Origin: Flavilitoribacter nigricans DSM 23189 = NBRC 102662
Lineage (GTDB): Bacteria; Bacteroidota; Bacteroidia; Chitinophagales; Saprospiraceae
Assembly (NCBI RefSeq): GCF_002646595.1
Contig: NZ_PDUD01000014.1
Span: 1 to 33,956, forward strand
Reading direction: 5' to 3'
DNA length: 33,956 nucleotides
The translations under genes were made by a program, and so were the position numbers. The notes under the pieces were generated by a model. That model ran no database searches. It had not been told where the DNA came from and saw only the letters and a program-made list of their open reading frames with translations. Positions 9,023 through 16,514 of the stretch are shown piece after piece (within the stretch, counting starts at the first letter, position 1; each line of letters starts with the position of its first letter).

Positions 9023-9484
9023 ATGATCATGAAAACACAAGCATTCTTTTTTTCCTTATTACTGGTACTGGGTGTTACTTTCACAGCCTGCGAAAAAGAC
9101 GGAGATACCCAGATCATTGACTCCAGCCAACCCGTTGGCGCATTTATGACGGATCGTTCCGGTGACTTTATTGCCCAAAACGGTACGCCCACTACCGGAA
9201 TGGCTGCAGTCGGCACCGATGAAGACGGCAACACTTTCCTGCGATTTAACAATGAATTTACAACCGAACTGGGCACCGGCACCGTGAGTGTATATCTCTC
9301 CACTTCCGATGAGTTTAAACCCGATCCCGGTAATGGTAATCCGGACCTGCGTTTGATCGGAGCCGTTAGTCAGAACGGTGAAAACTATTTCAGGGTCAGC
9401 AGTTCCGTCGCCAGTCAGTTCTCACACGTTATACTCTGGTGCGGATCCGCCAATATCCCCTTCGGCTACGCCCCGCTGCAATAG
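9023..9484 (+). CDS. DM13 domain lipoprotein
   Basis: The product is 153 residues from 9023; the ATG at 9029, giving MKTQAFFF, is an equally good or better start. A lipoprotein signal ends at TFTAC with the lipobox cysteine at residue 23, so the protein is predicted to be anchored in a membrane facing the periplasm or surface. Residues ~50-153 match the DM13 domain: FLRFNNEFTTELG, then VYLS, then LIGAVSQNGENYF, and the closing VILWC...FGYAPL. DM13 domains have been proposed to take part in electron transfer or redox chemistry, partly through the conserved cysteine seen here in ILWC. The gene is followed by an outer-membrane barrel gene 130 bases downstream, so the pair may form an envelope module. 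The exact function is unknown. Confidence 0.8.
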   Translation: MIMKTQAFFFSLLLVLGVTFTACEKDGDTQIIDSSQPVGAFMTDRSGDFIAQNGTPTTGMAAVGTDEDGNTFLRFNNEFTTELGTGTVSVYLSTSDEFKPDPGNGNPDLRLIGAVSQNGENYFRVSSSVASQFSHVILWCGSANIPFGYAPLQ

Positions 9485-9575
9485 CTAGGACGGCAAGATC
9501 GCCGACCACCCAATGATAAAACCAAATGGAACGCTTCCCGGCTATTTGTACCGCCGGAGCCTGCACTAAATAATT

Positions 9576-9608
9576 CCGGAAGGCAACTGCTGCCTTCCGG
9601 TAAATTTT
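9576..9608 (+). terminator. Weak terminator or attenuator between DM13 and barrel genes
   Basis: A perfect 10-bp stem, 9576-9585 with 9591-9600 and a 5-base loop, is followed by the imperfect T tract TAAATTTT. It ends 7 bases before the next start codon, so it could reduce or regulate expression of the barrel gene. Confidence 0.45.
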
Positions 9609-9614
9609 CCTCAA

Positions 9615-10466
9615 ATGTTGAAGCCATTATTTTCATTCCTCTTTTTTTTCGGCTTGCTGTACCCGGTACTGAATGCCCAAAGCGGCTGGACAAAAGCGAA
9701 AGGAGCCTGGTACGCTCAGACGACGGTGTCGTACTTTGCATCCGATCGCTATTATTCTACGGCGGGCAACCTCAATATTGGAAACACCTTCCGCAATTAT
9801 ACACTGAATGCCTACGGCGAATATGGCATCAGTGATCGCCTGACCGCCATCGTCAACCTGCCGCTACTCAAACTCCAGAACTTCAATGTAACGGAGACGG
9901 TAGCCGGGATCGGTGATCTGCAGTTTGGGGTGAAATACGGGATCGCAAAAAAGATCCCCATCGCTTTCAGTCTGGCGGTAGAAGTCCCAACGGATGACGG
10001 CCGCCTGTTTGCGAATGCCAAAGAAGTGAATGAACTGGGTATTCGGGAACGCATCAATTTGCCGGCCAGCGATGGGGAGTGGAATGTGCGTTCGGCGCTG
10101 GCGATCTCCCAGTCCATTGGCCGTACAACCTACGCCAGTTGGTACGGTGCGATCAACTATCGCACGGAGGGATTTACGCATCAGTGGCAGAGTGGGATAG
10201 AGGCCGGGCATCTGTTCTTCGATCGCCTGTGGCTGATCGGGAAATTGCAGGTTCAGGACCGCCTGTCGGACGAAGTAAACAGCAGTGTTTCATTTTTGTA
10301 CGGCGAGGGAACGACCTATACCGCTTACCAGTTCAATTTGCTGTACCACCTGACCGACCACTGGCGGCTGACGGCCGCTTTCCACAGCTACACTGATCTG
10401 CTGGTAGCCAGGCGAAACATTTACGACGGCCGGACTTTTTCCCTGGGGATTGCCCTGGAGTATTAG
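9615..10466 (+). CDS. Outer-membrane beta-barrel protein, phenol-degradation MetA-like transporter family
   Basis: The 283-residue product has a signal peptide (residues 1-21, ending LNAQ). It continues as alternating amphipathic strands with frequent aromatic residues and ends in an aromatic (LEY), as is usual for outer-membrane barrels. The segments YGISDRLTAIVNLPLL and GIGDLQFGVKYGI are typical of the MetA-pathway-of-phenol-degradation family (PF13557), which despite its name groups generic barrels of unknown substrate. It follows the DM13 lipoprotein gene in the same direction. The next gene, a membrane AraC regulator, starts 170 bases later, but its control over this barrel is only a guess. 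Family assignment is by pattern, so other small barrel families remain possible. Confidence 0.7.
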   Translation: MLKPLFSFLFFFGLLYPVLNAQSGWTKAKGAWYAQTTVSYFASDRYYSTAGNLNIGNTFRNYTLNAYGEYGISDRLTAIVNLPLLKLQNFNVTETVAGIGDLQFGVKYGIAKKIPIAFSLAVEVPTDDGRLFANAKEVNELGIRERINLPASDGEWNVRSALAISQSIGRTTYASWYGAINYRTEGFTHQWQSGIEAGHLFFDRLWLIGKLQVQDRLSDEVNSSVSFLYGEGTTYTAYQFNLLYHLTDHWRLTAAFHSYTDLLVARRNIYDGRTFSLGIALEY

Positions 10467-10636
10467 GGCCGAAGATCTCTATTTGGTCGAAAGCACGTCA
10501 AAAAAAAGCGGATGGATCTGCCGTTTTCTGGCGGAGGTATTGTACTTTTTCCAACGATTATTCAGAAATTATTCCGATACGGCCGGCACGGTACGATGGC
10601 CGTTCTCAGGATCAACTCGTGTAAGCTGAGTATCGT

Positions 10637-11803
10637 ATGGAAATTACCGCACCATCACTGGACACCTGGACTTCCGTTTTCCTGCTGGCCGCCGGGCAGG
10701 GACTCTTTTTGGCGGCATTGCTTTTTCAGAAGTACCGTAGGGGGCAGTTTTCCAATAGTTGGCTGGCTGCTTTGATCCTGGCATTTTCCCTGTTGTTGAT
10801 CTTCAATGTGAGTTTTTGGACCCGCTACAACTGGGAATTCCCGCCCTTCAATCTGATCTATCCGGCCGTAGCTTACCTGATCGGTCCCTTTTTGCTCTTT
10901 TATCTGGACGGCCTGGCTGCGAGCCCGCGCTTTACGAAATACCGGTGGGTTCACTTTTTACTGCCGGGCATCGTACTGAGCCTGATGTTGCCGGCTTATT
11001 TTCAGCCGCTTTCCACCTTACAGACCGAGATGCAGGACCACCAGCTGATCGTCGCGCCTCTGCACCGCTGGGGACTGACCTGGCTGATCTCGGCCCAACT
11101 GATCATGGCCCACTTGCTGCTGTACGCGGTGCTGGTTTTTTGGTACAGTCGCCGGATCCTGAACGACGGACATAAGCGCAAAGGCCGGATGCTGGTCTCA
11201 CGGGTGAACCTGCTGCGCTCACTTTTCAGTTTGTATACACTGGCTTTTGTCTCCTATTATATATTGGTGCGGATGGCGTTCTTCCGGATCGAGCACGATT
11301 ACCTGATCTCCCTGGTGATGGCCGGTGCGATCTATTGTATCGGTTACCGCGAATATAGCCTGGCTGGTCCGACCGCAGATAGGGAAGTAGAGAAACCTTC
11401 GGCCGCGAAATACAGCACCTCCTCACTTACGCCCGGCGCACTGGTTTCCATTGCGGAGCGACTGGAAGCACATATGGAGCAGTACCAGCCCTATCGGGAC
11501 AATGAATTGCGTCTGAACGATCTGGCGGATAAGCTGGACATATCACCCCATCATCTTTCCCAGGCCGTCAATGAGCACTACGGTAAAACCTTCAATCAGT
11601 TTATCAACGAATACCGGATCGAGGAGGCTAAAACGCTACTGGCTTCAGAAGCACACCGGCAAACCTATATTATTGAGATCGCCTATCAGGTGGGATTCAA
11701 TAACAAGACGACCTTCAATCAGGCTTTCAAACACCAGACCGGCATGTCGCCGTCCAAGTGGCGCAACGGTCTGGCGGTCGGTAGTGGAAAATCCGATGCC
11801 TGA
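10637..11803 (+). CDS. AraC-family regulator with N-terminal seven-helix membrane domain
   Basis: The 388-residue product has about seven hydrophobic helices in residues ~10-240, for example around 12-30, 42-60, 70-92, 104-122, 147-168, 192-212 and 219-236. A soluble linker leads to a C-terminal AraC/XylS double helix-turn-helix (~275-380). Signature residues include LADKLDISPHHLSQ and IAYQVGFNNKTTFNQAFK, ending TGMSPSKWR. Such membrane-bound AraC proteins are common in Bacteroidota and are thought to couple an envelope signal to transcription; ligands are mostly unknown. It lies downstream of the DM13 and barrel genes on the same strand. The paralogue at 22.4-23.6 kb has the same architecture. 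Confidence 0.88.
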   Translation: MEITAPSLDTWTSVFLLAAGQGLFLAALLFQKYRRGQFSNSWLAALILAFSLLLIFNVSFWTRYNWEFPPFNLIYPAVAYLIGPFLLFYLDGLAASPRFTKYRWVHFLLPGIVLSLMLPAYFQPLSTLQTEMQDHQLIVAPLHRWGLTWLISAQLIMAHLLLYAVLVFWYSRRILNDGHKRKGRMLVSRVNLLRSLFSLYTLAFVSYYILVRMAFFRIEHDYLISLVMAGAIYCIGYREYSLAGPTADREVEKPSAAKYSTSSLTPGALVSIAERLEAHMEQYQPYRDNELRLNDLADKLDISPHHLSQAVNEHYGKTFNQFINEYRIEEAKTLLASEAHRQTYIIEIAYQVGFNNKTTFNQAFKHQTGMSPSKWRNGLAVGSGKSDA

Positions 11804-11856
11804 TTGTACAAACCTACCGTATTTCTTCGCGGCTTATTGCAGCTAAATGCTCGTAA

Positions 11857-11885
11857 TTGACAGAATAGTTCGATTTTTACGTTTA
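11857..11885 (+). promoter_or_regulatory. Candidate promoter for the CAT-like gene
   Basis: TTG at 11857-11859 is followed after 18 bases by TACGTTTA at 11878-11885, one mismatch from TAnnTTTG. It lies 22 bases before the start codon. Confidence 0.45.
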
Positions 11886-11907
11886 GGACCAACTGATTAA
11901 GCCCATC

Positions 11908-12549
11908 ATGCGAAAGATCGTTTTTGAAGACGCTCACCGGCAAAAACATTTTGATTTTTTCCGGAATATGGACCAACCTCATTTTAATGTCTGTATTCAG
12001 GCGGATATTAGTGATACGCTGGATGCCATTAAAAAGGAGGGGCTCCATTTTACTTCCACGCTGGTCTATCTGGTGAGTCGTGCGGCCAACAGCATTCCCT
12101 GCTTCCGGCAGCGCATTCGTGGCGAAGAGATCGTCGAACACGCTGCGGTGCATCCCTCCTTTACCGTACAGACCCAGGTTTCGGAAGTATTCAGCTTTTG
12201 CTATGTGGACTACCAGCCGGCCTATCCACAGTTTGTGGAAGCAGTGCGCAGTGCTATCGACCGGATGCAGGAAGATCCCTCTTTCGAAGATGAAGCCCAC
12301 CGGGATGATTATCTTTTCCTTTCTTCTCTGCCCTGGCTCCGCTTTACGGGGCTTACCCACGCCATGCACTACAGCCCGGTGGATTCCGTACCCCGCATTA
12401 CCTGGGGAAAATTTTATAAAGAGGGGACAATCAGTCGGATACCGCTGTCCGTGCAGGTTCACCACGCTTTGGTGGATGGTCGGAACGTTGGCGAATTCTG
12501 TGAACTTTTTGAAGATCTGGCCGCCAATCCGGCTGATTGGGCCGTTTAA
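11908..12549 (+). CDS. Chloramphenicol-acetyltransferase-fold (CAT-like) acetyltransferase
   Basis: The 213-residue length matches the classic trimeric CAT family (about 210-220 residues). The catalytic motif is present as HHALVDG at residues 185-191: the second histidine (186) is the expected general base and Asp190 the structural partner. Upstream segments such as FNVCIQADI, TSTLVYLVSRAAN and FRQRI also fit the family. The enzyme would transfer acetyl from acetyl-CoA to a hydroxyl group in the cytoplasm. Sequence alone does not show that the substrate is chloramphenicol: chromosomal homologues in Bacteroidota often lack a proven resistance role, and no mobile element is next to it. A short 5-bp hairpin with a T run follows the stop (12550-12571) and may be a weak terminator. 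Confidence 0.85.
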   Translation: MRKIVFEDAHRQKHFDFFRNMDQPHFNVCIQADISDTLDAIKKEGLHFTSTLVYLVSRAANSIPCFRQRIRGEEIVEHAAVHPSFTVQTQVSEVFSFCYVDYQPAYPQFVEAVRSAIDRMQEDPSFEDEAHRDDYLFLSSLPWLRFTGLTHAMHYSPVDSVPRITWGKFYKEGTISRIPLSVQVHHALVDGRNVGEFCELFEDLAANPADWAV

Positions 12550-12734
12550 ATGCTACTGCAGCATATTTTTTTACGTTCAGATCACATTTTTTTAATTGTA
12601 CGATTATTTTGGCACAAACGGATGCAAGAAGAATTCTATTCTGATCACCTGTACTTTATCTGATTTTATTCCGATTTCTCGCTGCTTTACCGAACTGCTT
12701 ACCTGGCGGATTTGTCCGTCATTCTCATTCATTG

Positions 12735-12765
12735 TTGAAAATCAATAAAATATGCAATATCTTTG
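12735..12765 (+). promoter_or_regulatory. Promoter of the CBM48-HhH gene
   Basis: TTG at 12735-12737 and TATCTTTG at 12758-12765 are separated by 20 bases and match the Bacteroidota consensus. Transcription would start near 12772, which leaves the GTG at 12784 too close for a normal leader and favours the ATG at 12829. Confidence 0.65.
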
Positions 12766-12828
12766 CGATGGATTTAAAACTTAGTGTATCAAACACACTT
12801 ACGGTCCTGCAACAAAAAACCTTGGCTA

Positions 12829-13527
12829 ATGTTAAAAAAACAGTATTCCAAAAACAAGCCCGTTTGTAAAGTGACTTTCACACTCCCCAAAGAAGCTGTG
12901 GATGGAGCTAAAGAAGTAAAAGTACTCGGAGAATTCAATAACTGGAGCTGGAAAGAAGGCCTGCCGATGAAATCCGGCAAGGATGGCTACAAAGCTACCG
13001 TTGAACTGGCTACCGGCCGTCATTACGAATTCCGTTATCTTTTGGATAACGAGACCTGGGTGAACGATTGGGAAGCAGACGCTTACTATCCTACCCCTTA
13101 CGGTGTTGAAAACAGTGTGATCTTCATCGAGTCGGTTGAAATTGCTGCTCCCAAGGCCAAAAAGAGCGCCAAGAAAGTAGCTTCAGCCAAACCCGCCGCT
13201 AAAAAAGCAAAAATAACCAAGGCCGCTCCTAAAAAGGTAAAAGCTGCTCCGGTAAAAAAAACCGCTCCGGTAGCTGACGATCTGAAAAAGATCGAAGGTA
13301 TCGGACCGAAGATCGCCGGATTGTTGAATGCCAAGGGTATCCATACGTATGCCGATCTGAGCAAGGCGAAAAAAGCGATCCTGCAGGAAACGCTGGCTGC
13401 CGCCGGTTCCCGCTACAAAATGCACGATCCTACCACCTGGCCGCAGCAGGCTAAACTGGCTGCCAAGGGTGACTGGGCAAAACTGGATAAACTCCAGGCG
13501 GAACTGAAAGGAGGCAAGAAGAAGTAA
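12829..13527 (+). CDS. CBM48/AMPK-type glycogen-binding domain fused to a helix-hairpin-helix domain
   Basis: I chose the ATG at 12829 (232 residues) rather than an in-frame GTG at 12784, because the start MLKKQYSKNKPVCK aligns with MIKKQFLKSKPVCK of the next gene. Residues ~10-100 form an isoamylase-N/CBM48 E-set domain, with VKVLGEFNNW, YEFRYLLDNE and WVNDWEADAY, which in relatives binds alpha-glucans. Residues ~105-148 are a very basic Lys/Ala-rich linker resembling histone H1 tails. Residues ~149-232 are an HhH domain with KKIEGIGPKIAGLLNAKG and a following DPTTWP motif, a module I know from C-terminal extensions of Bacteroidota ribosomal and similar proteins. No enzyme domain is present. 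The gene lies upstream of another CBM48 protein and GlgB, suggesting a glycogen-related scaffold or regulator. The HhH may bind nucleic acid or protein; this is inferred. Confidence 0.8.
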   Translation: MLKKQYSKNKPVCKVTFTLPKEAVDGAKEVKVLGEFNNWSWKEGLPMKSGKDGYKATVELATGRHYEFRYLLDNETWVNDWEADAYYPTPYGVENSVIFIESVEIAAPKAKKSAKKVASAKPAAKKAKITKAAPKKVKAAPVKKTAPVADDLKKIEGIGPKIAGLLNAKGIHTYADLSKAKKAILQETLAAAGSRYKMHDPTTWPQQAKLAAKGDWAKLDKLQAELKGGKKK

Positions 13528-13663
13528 GACGCTTCTCCGTAGAACGCCGGGCGTATTTATCCATTAATCCAAAGTATACCGGTCTTACAGACGCTGCCCG
13601 TCAAGGCACCGTAATGAGATCGTATTATTCATATTAACCGATAACTCTTTAAAGAGCAATACC

Positions 13664-13978
13664 ATGATCAAGAAACAATTCCTGAAAAGTAAACCAGTAT
13701 GTAAAGCTACTTTCACCCTGCCACTGGAGGCTGCTCCCGAAGCAAAAAAAGTAAGCCTGGTAGGTGAATTCAACGATTGGGATGTAACCAAAGCCATTCC
13801 CCTGAAAAAACAAGCCAAAGCTGGTGTTTTCAAAGCACTGGTTGAGCTGGAAACTGGTAAAGCCTATGAGTTCCGTTACCTGATCGACGGGGAAACCTGG
13901 GAAAACGACTGGGATGCGGACGCTTACGTTGCCACACCTTTCGGTGAGGAAAACTCTGTAGTTGTCGCTTTGAACTAA
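13664..13978 (+). CDS. Stand-alone CBM48 (isoamylase early set) protein
   Basis: The 104-residue product is a single E-set domain, with VSLVGEFNDWD, AYEFRYLIDGE and WENDWDADAY. It is clearly paralogous to the N-terminal half of the preceding gene and shares even the first residues (KKQ...KSKPVCKATFTLP). It has no signal peptide, so it should act in the cytoplasm. Small solitary CBM48 proteins are known next to glycogen genes in Bacteroidota; they probably bind glycogen or a partner enzyme, but no reaction is expected. It lies 136 bases after the CBM48-HhH gene, and a good terminator follows, so these two form a separate unit from glgB. A 12-base palindrome, CTCTTTAAAGAG, lies just before the start codon. 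Confidence 0.82.
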   Translation: MIKKQFLKSKPVCKATFTLPLEAAPEAKKVSLVGEFNDWDVTKAIPLKKQAKAGVFKALVELETGKAYEFRYLIDGETWENDWDADAYVATPFGEENSVVVALN

Positions 13979-14034
13979 GCGAATTCCATGAAATATCCGG
14001 TGCTACAAGTTCTTTCTTGTAGTTGCCACTTGAT

Positions 14035-14067
14035 AAAACGGATCGAACGCAAGCTCGATCCGTTTTT
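14035..14067 (+). terminator. Rho-independent terminator after the CBM48 gene
   Basis: A 12-bp stem, 14035-14046 with 14055-14066, has an 8-base loop and a T run to 14067. A smaller hairpin at 14003-14022 precedes it. Confidence 0.88.
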
Positions 14068-14180
14068 ATTTCCTATTTTTAAGCCTTTCACACTGCTCGG
14101 TGACGACTATAGACCAGGACACCAACAGTAGACGTGACGTTATTGCGACCCATTCACTGTGAATACGTGGAAAAGTATAA

Positions 14181-14248
14181 AAAGTGTATATCCGGCCTCA
14201 CAGACCGGTTGATCGGTACACTTCCACACCTTGACACCTATACACTTT
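14181..14248 (+). promoter_or_regulatory. Inverted repeat in the glgB leader region
   Basis: AAAGTGTATA at 14181-14190 pairs perfectly with TATACACTTT at 14239-14248. Inside lies a smaller CCGG/CCGG hairpin (14192-14208). The structure lies 95 bases before the glgB start and could be an mRNA leader element or a protein-binding site. No known riboswitch family is recognised. Confidence 0.35.
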
Positions 14249-14342
14249 CCGTTGACGGGTACTCTCTAATTGTGCCGTTTATTTTCTCCTGGATGGTCTA
14301 TCCGACAAGCAGCTTTCCATACAAAAGATCGAAGCAATACAA

Positions 14343-16304
14343 ATGGCCAACGTCAAAAACCACAGTCTCTTTACCGAATTTGATATCAACCTGTTTAAAG
14401 CTGGTAAGCTATTCCGGGCCTACAACTTCCTGGGTTCCCACATCGTGGAAGTGGACGGAGAATGGGGGGTACAGTTCGCGGTCTGGGCGCCCAGCGCAAG
14501 AAGCGTTTCGGTAAAGGGAAATTTTAACGGCTGGAACGCCACTTCGCATCCGCTGTCAGCCCGTTGGGACGGCTCCGGTATCTGGGAAGGCTTCATTCCG
14601 GGCCTCGGCAAAGGGGACTTGTATAAGTACCACGTTCAGTCGGCCGACGGCCGACAACTGGAAAAAGGAGATCCCTACGCTTTATTCTGGGAGATCCCGC
14701 CGAATACCGCCTCGATCGTATGGGAAATGAATTACGAATGGCAGGATGGGGACTGGATGCAAAAACGCCGCAACCGGCAGGGATTGCACGAACCCTATTC
14801 CGTATACGAAGTACATCTGGGTACCTGGCGCAAAAAGAACGGCGGCAAGGAATCCCTGAGTTACCGGGAACTGGGCGATGAGCTGGTGAACTATGTGCAG
14901 GAAATGGGCTATACGCACATTGAATTCCTGCCGGTGATGGAACACCCCTACTTCCCTAGTTGGGGATACCAGGTGACGGGCTATTTCGCTCCGACCAGCC
15001 GATTCGGTACGCCCGAAGATTTCATGTATATGATCGATCGGTTCCACCAGGCCGAGATCGGGGTGCTGCTGGACTGGGTACCATCGCATTTCCCGGCCGA
15101 TGCGCACGGGCTGGCGGATTTTGACGGAACTCACCTCTACGATCACGCGGATCCGCGCAAGGGTTTTCACCCGGACTGGAAGAGCTGTATCTTCAACTAC
15201 GGCCGTAATGAGGTGCGTAGTTTCCTGATCTCCAATGCGCTTTTCTGGCTCGAAAGATACCATACCGACGGCTTGCGGGTAGACGCGGTCGCCTCGATGC
15301 TGTACCTGGATTATTCCCGCGAGGACGGCGAGTGGATCCCCAATCAGTACGGTGGCAATGAAAACCTGGAAGCCATTGATTTCCTGCGGGAATTCAACGA
15401 GACCGTCTACCGCGAATATCCGGATACCATAACCATTGCGGAGGAATCAACGGCCTGGTCGGGGGTCTCCCGGCCGACCTACACCGGCGGACTCGGTTTT
15501 GGAATGAAGTGGATGATGGGCTGGATGCACGATACGCTCAATTACTTCAAACACGACCCGATCCACCGTCAGTACCATCACAACGAGATCACATTCAGTC
15601 TGGTCTATTCCTTTACGGAGAACTTTATGCTGCCGTTGTCGCACGACGAGGTCGTACATGGCAAAGGCTCGCTGATGGATCGCATGCCCGGTGATGAGTG
15701 GCAGCGTTTTGCCAATATGCGCCTGCTATTCGGTTATATGTTCACCCACCCGGGCACCCAACTGATGTTCATGGGTGGAGAGTTCGGGCAGACCAGCGAA
15801 TGGAATATCGAAAAAGGCCTGGAATGGTGGCTGACCGATTACGATGTGCACAAGGGGCTACAGACTTGGATCAAGGCACTCAATAATTTCTACCGGAGCC
15901 AGCCGGCACTGTACGAAAAACAGTTCGAACAGGAAGGCTTTGAATGGATCGATCTGGGCGATCACGCCAATAGCGTCATCTCCTATATTCGCAAGGGCAA
16001 TGATGCGGACCGCATTCTGGTAGTCGTGTGTAATTTTACCCCGGTAGTACGGGAAATCTATAAATTGGGCGTCCCTTTTAAAGGCGAATACCAGGAAGTA
16101 CTCAATAGTGATATGGCCGTTTACGGTGGTGCCGATCACCACAAGAACGCCAAGATCGAAGCTATCCAGGAAACCTGGCACGGACGCCCCTATCACATTC
16201 CGATCACCTTACCGGCACTGGCCACGGTGGTGTTCGAACGGATAATCCCCAATACCTCCAAATCCTCCAAAAAGACCAGCACGGCCAGGAAAGCTAAGAA
16301 GTAG
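14343..16304 (+). CDS. glgB: 1,4-alpha-glucan branching enzyme
   Basis: This GH13 enzyme cuts alpha-1,4-glucan chains and re-attaches them through alpha-1,6 bonds during glycogen synthesis in the cytoplasm. The 653-residue length fits the family without the N1 domain of long enterobacterial forms. A CBM48 domain (residues ~40-130, FAVWAPSARSVSVKGNFNGW) precedes the catalytic barrel. The GlgB motifs PYSVYEVHLGTW, EFLPVMEHP and WGYQVTGYFAP are present. The catalytic triad is visible: Asp314 in GLRVDAV, Glu367 in TIAEEST and Asp435 in LSHDEVVHGK. The C-terminal beta domain ends near ATVVFERI and is followed by an unusual basic tail of Lys, Ser and Thr. It lies downstream of two CBM48 proteins, separated by a terminator. 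Other glycogen genes (glgA, glgC) are not in the window. Confidence 0.96.
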   Translation: MANVKNHSLFTEFDINLFKAGKLFRAYNFLGSHIVEVDGEWGVQFAVWAPSARSVSVKGNFNGWNATSHPLSARWDGSGIWEGFIPGLGKGDLYKYHVQSADGRQLEKGDPYALFWEIPPNTASIVWEMNYEWQDGDWMQKRRNRQGLHEPYSVYEVHLGTWRKKNGGKESLSYRELGDELVNYVQEMGYTHIEFLPVMEHPYFPSWGYQVTGYFAPTSRFGTPEDFMYMIDRFHQAEIGVLLDWVPSHFPADAHGLADFDGTHLYDHADPRKGFHPDWKSCIFNYGRNEVRSFLISNALFWLERYHTDGLRVDAVASMLYLDYSREDGEWIPNQYGGNENLEAIDFLREFNETVYREYPDTITIAEESTAWSGVSRPTYTGGLGFGMKWMMGWMHDTLNYFKHDPIHRQYHHNEITFSLVYSFTENFMLPLSHDEVVHGKGSLMDRMPGDEWQRFANMRLLFGYMFTHPGTQLMFMGGEFGQTSEWNIEKGLEWWLTDYDVHKGLQTWIKALNNFYRSQPALYEKQFEQEGFEWIDLGDHANSVISYIRKGNDADRILVVVCNFTPVVREIYKLGVPFKGEYQEVLNSDMAVYGGADHHKNAKIEAIQETWHGRPYHIPITLPALATVVFERIIPNTSKSSKKTSTARKAKK

Positions 16305-16514
16305 TATATAGACTGGAACAAGGCAAATTCTAAACCACAACATTTTAAGATCTTTAACCGGGGAGGGCGGATGATGATCCGTCTCGTCACCGGAACGGTG
16401 AACCGTTTACGGAAGGGCCTTCGCGTATTGAGGCATGGCCTGCCCGGATACGGTTCGATGTAATTTGTCAAAGTACTATTGTATATTCTTTTTAACACCT
16501 GATTCCTTATCAAT

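Noticed and set aside
11719-12465. 248-residue minus-strand ORF
   Set aside because: It is antisense to the CAT-like gene with intact active site, and no signal or motif is seen.
11908-12549. Acquired chloramphenicol-resistance gene
   Set aside because: The fold and active site fit CAT, but there is no mobile element or resistance context and composition equals the neighbours; resistance cannot be claimed.
12784-12828. GTG start giving a 15-residue longer CBM48-HhH protein
   Set aside because: It lies about 12 bases from the expected transcription start, and the extension has no counterpart in the paralogue at 13664, which aligns from the ATG at 12829.
14134-14514. 126-residue plus-strand ORF before glgB
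   Set aside because: It overlaps glgB in another frame and translates the leader with its inverted repeat; no protein features.
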